Below the pieces are notes generated by a model, which worked only from the letters and a program-made list of their open reading frames with translations, did no database searches and was not told where the DNA came from. Shown one piece after another: positions 58,003 to 64,000 of a DNA stretch of 64,000 nt. The DNA is from Pomacea canaliculata (lineage: Eukaryota; Mollusca; Gastropoda; Architaenioglossa; Ampullariidae), in NCBI RefSeq assembly GCF_003073045.1, contig NC_037600.1, positions 15,888,352 through 15,952,351 on the forward strand, read 5' to 3'. Within the stretch, counting starts at the first letter, position 1; every line of letters starts with the position of its first letter. The translations under genes and the position numbers were made by a program.

Positions 58003-60924
58003 ATGTCTTGGAAGTGTGTGATAGTCGGTCTGGTTCTGGTTGTTCCAGGAACTCTTCTCGTCGCTGAAGGTCGATTTAACAGCGGGAGAAGTCAAGGTAA
58101 GGGACATTTTCAGCACGTTTAACGCTGCAGCCCAGATGTCGCTTTTGTCGTCTGTTTTGTCAGTGGATAGTTTATGTGTCCAGTCCCGATTGACAGACGC
58201 GGATCTGAGAAACTTGTGTTTTGACTGTTGTGTTTGATAGGACGTACCAAAAACACAAATATTACTGGCATCATTTGCTTGGCTTACTAATAAACAAAGT
58301 AGCTGCTGAAATAAGTTTTCGTGTTGGTGCTGGGGTTTCGTTGGATCAATAAATGTACGTACTAATAAATACTACACTACAGGCGTTAACCAAAGCTTTA
58401 GAAGTTGACCAAGAATTTACTGCCAGTCCCATCAGTTTTTTATTGTGCAACTGTTTTTGCTAATTTATAAATGATATTCCTCTGCAGCATTCGATAAAAC
58501 AACAATATATCACTGATAACGACAAGCAAACATTATTTACAGTCTGATACAGTTTATTTACTATAAGTGACTGAAACAGTTGTATACATTATAAGCCAGC
58601 ATACAAAATGATGTTATAAAGTATGAAAGAAGAAGAGTATGCTGATTCCTATTTTTTTTTTAGGGAGGGGGGTATGTGTACTTTGTCATTTGTGTGTGTA
58701 TATATATACAGAAGGGTGTGTGAAGAGAGCTAAACTTATATGATGGCTCAGCTACCATTTTAGATTGAGTGACGCTCATAGTTGCATGTAAGAGGATAGT
58801 CACAGATCCAAATTTAAATATAAAAAATTTGCTTGTACTAGAAAGATAATACATTCATTTCATTGCAATCACTCAAGTGATTTTAAATGCTTCTTTGGAT
58901 ACATGCAGACATGCAAGCATGCATGCACACCCCTCCCCTTTTCCAGTGCACTTGTGGACCATTATCCCCAGTATCCACTACATTAGAAGCTCTCTACAGA
59001 AAGACCTAAAACTGTGGATCTGAACAAAGAAGGCAATATGTCTAATATTCTAGCATAAAGTATGCAGAAATATTAAAAAGCCTGGGTAATAGGCTAGGAA
59101 AAGATAGATAATAAGACATCTACATCACTGCTGTCATATATGCACTTAGAGAGAAAGAAGACATGGTGTTTACTTCTGCTTCTACATGTTTCTTTCCTCT
59201 GTGATTCATGTTCAGGATGTATTTTATTTGGTATCAGTCATGTCAGAATACATTTATTGGACATTTCATTGGTGTATGTATTTGTAATAAGAATGTGTTC
59301 ACAAAATGAGACTGTATGAATTTTATTTGAAGCTGAATATTTGAAACATCAGTGTTGAAAGGGCTACTGTTAAAAGATATTTTTGGGTGAAAAACAATCA
59401 GCCTTATAGTGTGGAGCTTGTGTAGGAATACATTTTGTGATACAGTCAAAACAATGTACATTTATCGGCTACAGTTTATGTAAGAGCAGTCAATATTTGT
59501 TTACTTCTGACACAATTTGTTGTAGTATTATATGATTTGATCTATGCAGTTTTACTGGAAATGTTTCACTGATATCTTGTAATCCATCTTTAAGAAAATT
59601 AGTATTGACTCCTGTACATCTGCTAGTCCCTAGTGGTGTATATAGAATCACTTCCTTTGATTCTGTGCCCAAAAATAGGATCACAAGCACACTAATGTGA
59701 ACAGGAAAGTTAATTTCATGTGCTGAAAAAGCCAGCAGCTTTTCCCTATTCTTTTACTACAAATTGTTTCTCCTAGATTCTTAGATTTCCCAAGGATCTG
59801 CAAAAATTTTGAAACAAATCCTGCTAAGATAAAATACTGTTATAAATATAAAAAGAGTGTAATGTCCTCATTGAGCACTTACGGCTTTTTTTCCCTCTGA
59901 CTTGACAAAGAAGATTGTTTCCAGTGGTTTACTTTTTGGGGATGAAAATGCTGTTGTGTGCCTTTCTCGCCTATCACTTTCTATCACTTTTTTTTATTTT
60001 CTTCACTTGGCTGCTTTGCCATTTGCTATAAACTGATGCAGCTATGTGCTGTCAAGTTGGTGGTTGACCAAATAGCTCTGTAAAAATAAGGCTGTCACTC
60101 TCTGACACAGTCATTGGTTCTCATGCTAAGAAGGCAAATAAAGCTGAGACAGGCATGTACCATGTCCTAACGTGTGCACACCACATGAGAGAAGGTATAT
60201 ATATATTTAAAAATACAATAACATGCTTAAGTTGTGGTTGAGATTGAAAAATGTCAGCTAAGATTAGCATTGTCATTCCTACACATGCATAAGTTTTTTT
60301 TATTTTTCTTCATAATGCATCCAGAGATGGTCTTTGATGCACCTGATACAGGGCTTATTAACCCTGATTCAGAAGAACATTGTTCAGAATTCATTACAGC
60401 AGCCTGGTAAGGGACATCAGCAGACTTCCTGTCATTGCCGATATTCTTCTGTTATTAGTATCTTTCAAGTTCGGGAATCTTCTGACCCTCTGTCATGATT
60501 ATGTCTTTCATTGATTGCTTCAATCACTGCATCCAAGTTCTTAAGACCGTTCAGAAATTTCACAAGTAGTATTGATGATGATGTTGCTCTATATGTGTGA
60601 CGGAGAGAAGGGGGAGGTAGTTTGAAGAGGTTGAAGAGAATGTTTTTTTGTCATGGCAAGTGAGGTGTGGTTGGTTTTGCCTTGTGTAGTCATGCGTTAA
60701 CAAAATTTAATCCGTCTGTGGGTGGAAAGGGGAATGTGTGTTAAGCAACAGGGGGCATTTTTTTTACTTCTCCCTTCAGGTGCATTGAGGCAGAACTTGT
60801 TACAAACCTTACAGTTTTGTTAGAAGCGTGGGCGGAGGGGGAGAACTTTGACATGTTCTCGAATCAGCATGGCCTGAAAAAAGAGGGTTCAGGTGTACGT
60901 GTCCGCCTGGTGGAATTTGTGTAA
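58003..60924 (+). CDS. Candidate small secreted protein (3 exons, 106 aa), function unknown
   Basis: Exons 58003-58096, 60325-60406 and 60780-60924 join in phase to give 106 codons and a TAA stop. Exon 1 encodes a clear signal peptide (MSWKCVIVGLVLVVPGTLLV, cleavage probably near AEG). Exon 2 is acidic (MVFDAPDTGLINPDSEEHCS). Exon 3 encodes CIEAELVTNLTVLLEAWAEG, with an NLT sequon, and ends in a basic stretch. There are two Cys in the predicted mature part. The ATG lies just 142 bp from the divergent docking-protein start. The exon 1 donor (GTAAGG), exon 2 acceptor and donor (GTAAGG) and exon 3 acceptor (CTTCTCCCTTCAG) are good. No family recognised. Exon 3 is the least certain; the true gene could instead continue beyond the window. 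Confidence 0.5.
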
Positions 60925-63900
60925 TGCCAGTGGCAGGCGATTTCGTCATTAAATAACTTGCCAGTCGGTAGCTATTAAAGTAAGAGTGGTCTCTCGGGTG
61001 GCATCATGAACAGTCGCCAGAGAGCAGCTGGTGTTTGGTCCCAGACAAACATAACCATGGCGCTATTGGCATGACCCAAAAGCTGGACGTCAGGAAACTG
61101 GAACACACTGACATCGTGGTTCTGTCGCCTGCCATTCATAACTCTTCGATCTCCACCCGCCGCACTGCCACGCGCGCTGGCGGCGCCCTCCTATCATCCT
61201 CCCCTTCCTCATCCCCATCCGCTGTGACCTACTAGCGGTGGTCATACTGTTGCGACCCTGTTTGCCGACGAGGCCCTCTTCATCGATCTACCTCCCGTCG
61301 TCTTGGTAACTGTGTAAATCCCCAAGAAAAGATGGTGGCCGAGTTGACGTCATACTTATAGGTGATTGAGCTGTGGACACTGTGGGGCACTGCACGTGAT
61401 GAGGGATTGCGTTCAGCGCGCACGGGGAGGGAGCAAGAGAACAATGCTGGGGGCAGATGTGTGCTAAGGACATACAATTATGCGAAGCCTTATCATCCAG
61501 TTTCATGCGTGTTCGGAAGACATTGCTTAAAAACGCGCAGACGGTTGGAGAGAGAGAGAGGGTTGGGTGATGGAGGGGAGGAAAGGTGTCGACAATACGG
61601 GGGTTCTGGCGGCAAATGGAACTGACAATTATCGAGAGGCAAGCAAACAGAAGGGTTAGCCAACACGCAATGAAGGAGGAGGGTGTTGTTTCGCATCGGT
61701 AAAACACATTTAGAGAGGGCTGACAAAGTTTAAAATAATAAAAAATATGCTGGTATACAAGAAAGAGATCAAGACAATACATCTACATCTTCGCCGCCAG
61801 GGAGAGTTTATACGTGTGTGATGTTACGCGCGTGCACGCACGAGTTTATGTGGAAAATGGACCTATGGCTATACCTCCCCTCCTCCCAACTCCCTCGACA
61901 TAGCCGCTGTTCAACAGAAATTTATACCTGATTCATTAAGATGGCAGAAGGGGAAGGGGTGGGATTTGCTCTCCATTTGCCAGGTGTAGACAAGGTGAAC
62001 CGCCTACGTTTACTGGGGCAGGGGCCACGGCCACCTACTAACCATGGAGCTCTAACAACTTCCCCCTCCTCTTTTTCTTTGTTGTGTTGATGTACCTTTT
62101 GTGTAGATTGAGTGCGTGAGAAGCTGCCGTGTGCCACGTGTCCACCTGACTTCTGTAAACCCCTGAGCTATCGGTCCTCAGAGTGACAGATCGCCGAGCT
62201 CATCGCTCAGTGTGCAACTTTTGTCTTCGGCATCGACTGCTAGTGGTCGCAGTCTGAAACGTAAACACGATAAAGGCCTTGTTGAAACGTAAACACGATA
62301 AAGGCCTTGTTGAAACGTAAACACGATAAAGGCCTTGTTGGGGAGGGAGGGCTGCATCCCCGCAAGGACGAAAGTCTTGAGTGTGTGTTTGGTGCAAACG
62401 ACTGCACTTAGCTGGTTGATGGCGACGACAGCAACGTTGGTGAAACGGGTGTCGTGCCTGAAAGTCGTTTCTAAAGCCATTGAGGATGGGTGTGTGGAAA
62501 TCGTGGGCCTTTGGGAGAGGGGACGGGGAGATTCATTTCCTCCTTCACCCCACCGCCATGTCTTTCATAATTAAAAGTTACAGCGCACAACTCGTTCCTC
62601 GCAAGGTTTCAGGTGTCAAAGACTTTAAAATATGCATCCATTTAGAATTTAGCACTCTTCATCCAGGTTTTTTGAATTTAAAAAAAAAATTTTTGAGGGT
62701 ACAACAGTGTGTGAACAAAAAGCGTTTTCCTCGAATGAGATTGCCTGCCAGTGGGATCCTTTGATGTCGCCCCTACCCTCTCACCTTTTTCCTCTTTTCG
62801 ATTCCGTCGTCGTTAACACAGAAGGTGATGGCGAACACGATCGATTCTCTTGAAAGCGTCTTCAGTGTGGCGACTTCCGCCACATTTTCGTAAACAGGAG
62901 AAGGTCCTTATCTGATAGCAGTGCTCGGCCTCACAGTACAGCAGTTAACGGCGCTCTTTCCACTAGAATCTGGCTGCTTTTATTTACTAGACGTTTGCAG
63001 GTGACGTGTCACATCGAGTCACCCACCTCCACCATGAGTGATGACCCGCCAAATTAACCCCCTAATCAAGCTTTTTAGCTTTGGATCGTGCCAGCGGCAG
63101 AAATGTAGGCTCTTTCCTCTCAGGTCAGATGGTGGTTTTTGTGCTCTCATTCTAAGGGAAAGTTTTTATGAGGGGTTTGTGCGCTGAAAGGAGTAATTAC
63201 AAGCCAGAAAGATGATTAGAGAGCTAATGAAAATTGTCAGCATAACGAAAAGCTAGAGTGCTGAGTTTGGTGTTGATTATGAAAAGGAGAAAAATGGGGA
63301 AATAAGGTAAAGTACAAGTTTCGACTAAGAACAGTTACATGAAGCGATGGAGCTCAGTCGTTTTGTATTCATTGTGATTTTTGTGTGCTGTAGTCGTATC
63401 GTGTGTGTAAAGCAAACAAGTTTTGAGTTTAGTTTTATTTGGCTGTTTCTTGTGTTGTCATCATAGCCCTTGTTGAAGTTGGTTCCTTGTGCATTGTCAC
63501 TAAGTGGAATAAATTCCTCTTACCTTTTCCTATCCACATTAGCACCAATACAGGGAGTTCATTCTCGAACGTGATCTGTTTACAGGCTGGCTGCTTGCCG
63601 TAATATAGCCTTCGTGCCTGACACGGCGTAAGGGAGGCAATTTTGAAACCTGGAAGCTAGTAAACTATGCAAAAGTGTGATGAGATTTATTTAATATCCT
63701 CTCACTCCACCAAAAGTTAGCAAAAATTATGTAAAATCTGGACTGTGTGCAGTTTTAAAAAAAAACACAGACATGCCGGAGATTGAAAGTGATTTTTTTT
63801 TTTTGTTGTTGTTTGCCAAAGCAGATTTTTCTTGAACATCTTGAGGCAGTATCTGAGGTGCCTTGTTTTAGAATCAGCTGTTGTGTCTTGTTTAGCTCAT

Positions 63901-64000
63901 TAAGGCCATTTGCTGTACTTATGTTCTCTAACACAGATAGGATAGCAGCTGAAGCACACAGATCAATCCATGGGATGATTTTTTTTTCCCCTTAGTCACA
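60925..64000. other. Region without a supported gene
   Basis: More GC-rich in 61.0-62.6 kb, which produces several overlapping open frames on both strands with no splice or domain support. It contains a 28-bp triplicate at 62256-62339 and A/T runs near 62680 and 63790. It could be an intron or 3' region of the secreted-protein gene, or the promoter side of a gene beyond the right edge. Nothing further can be supported. Confidence 0.35.
62256..62339. repeat. 28-bp perfect tandem triplicate
   Basis: Three consecutive identical units beginning GAAACGTAAACACGATAAAG and ending GCCTTGTT; each contains the palindrome AAGGCCTT. Perfect identity implies a recent origin. Confidence 0.9.

Noticed and set aside
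61288..61782. 164-codon minus-strand frame and overlapping plus-strand frames
   Set aside because: Competing frames on both strands of GC-rich DNA, no motif or splice support.

Overview
The window is animal (metazoan) nuclear DNA. It is AT-rich, its genes are split by GT-AG introns, and the space between them is filled with microsatellites, MITEs and worn transposons. The gene set (argininosuccinate synthase, a secreted coiled-coil C1q protein, two CTR/SLC31 copper transporters, a PH + IRS-PTB docking protein) and the repeat style suggest a lophotrochozoan, probably a mollusc and perhaps a gastropod. That placement is inference. Every gene model below was built by hand from splice sites, reading-frame phase and protein motifs.

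Layout. 251-4208 (-): five N-terminal coding exons of argininosuccinate synthase; the gene runs off the left edge. 4209-6016: divergent intergenic segment with a 21-bp tandem repeat. 6017-8095 (+): complete three-exon secreted C1q-domain gene. 8.1-16.3 kb: no gene seen; a pogo/Tigger-like MITE and repeats. 16361-19456 (+): complete four-exon high-affinity copper transporter (CTR1 type). 19.5-36.3 kb: mostly non-coding, with a foldback element, a LINE reverse-transcriptase relic and two hAT-type MITEs with intact 8-bp target duplications. 36343-37478 (+): last two exons of a second, diverged CTR gene. 38.1-46.3 kb: a nest of duplicated repeats with an 18-bp coding minisatellite, a duplicated MULE transposase relic and a 4.07-kb segment bounded by inverted repeats. 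46.3-51.4 kb: no host gene seen; a hAT MITE and a psq-type HTH relic. 51461-57860 (-): complete nine-exon docking-protein gene. 57861-58002: 142-bp bidirectional promoter with TGACGTCA and TCTCGCGAGA palindromes. 58003-60924 (+): candidate three-exon gene for a small secreted protein. 60.9-64 kb: nothing confidently genic.

The genes do not form a pathway. The linked pairs are the two copper-transporter paralogues, which lie in the same orientation and share the intron phases that can be compared, and the head-to-head docking-protein/secreted-protein pair. Single-base indels inside otherwise conserved exons (two in argininosuccinate synthase, one in the docking protein) look more like consensus errors in the assembly than gene decay, but this cannot be settled from one sequence.
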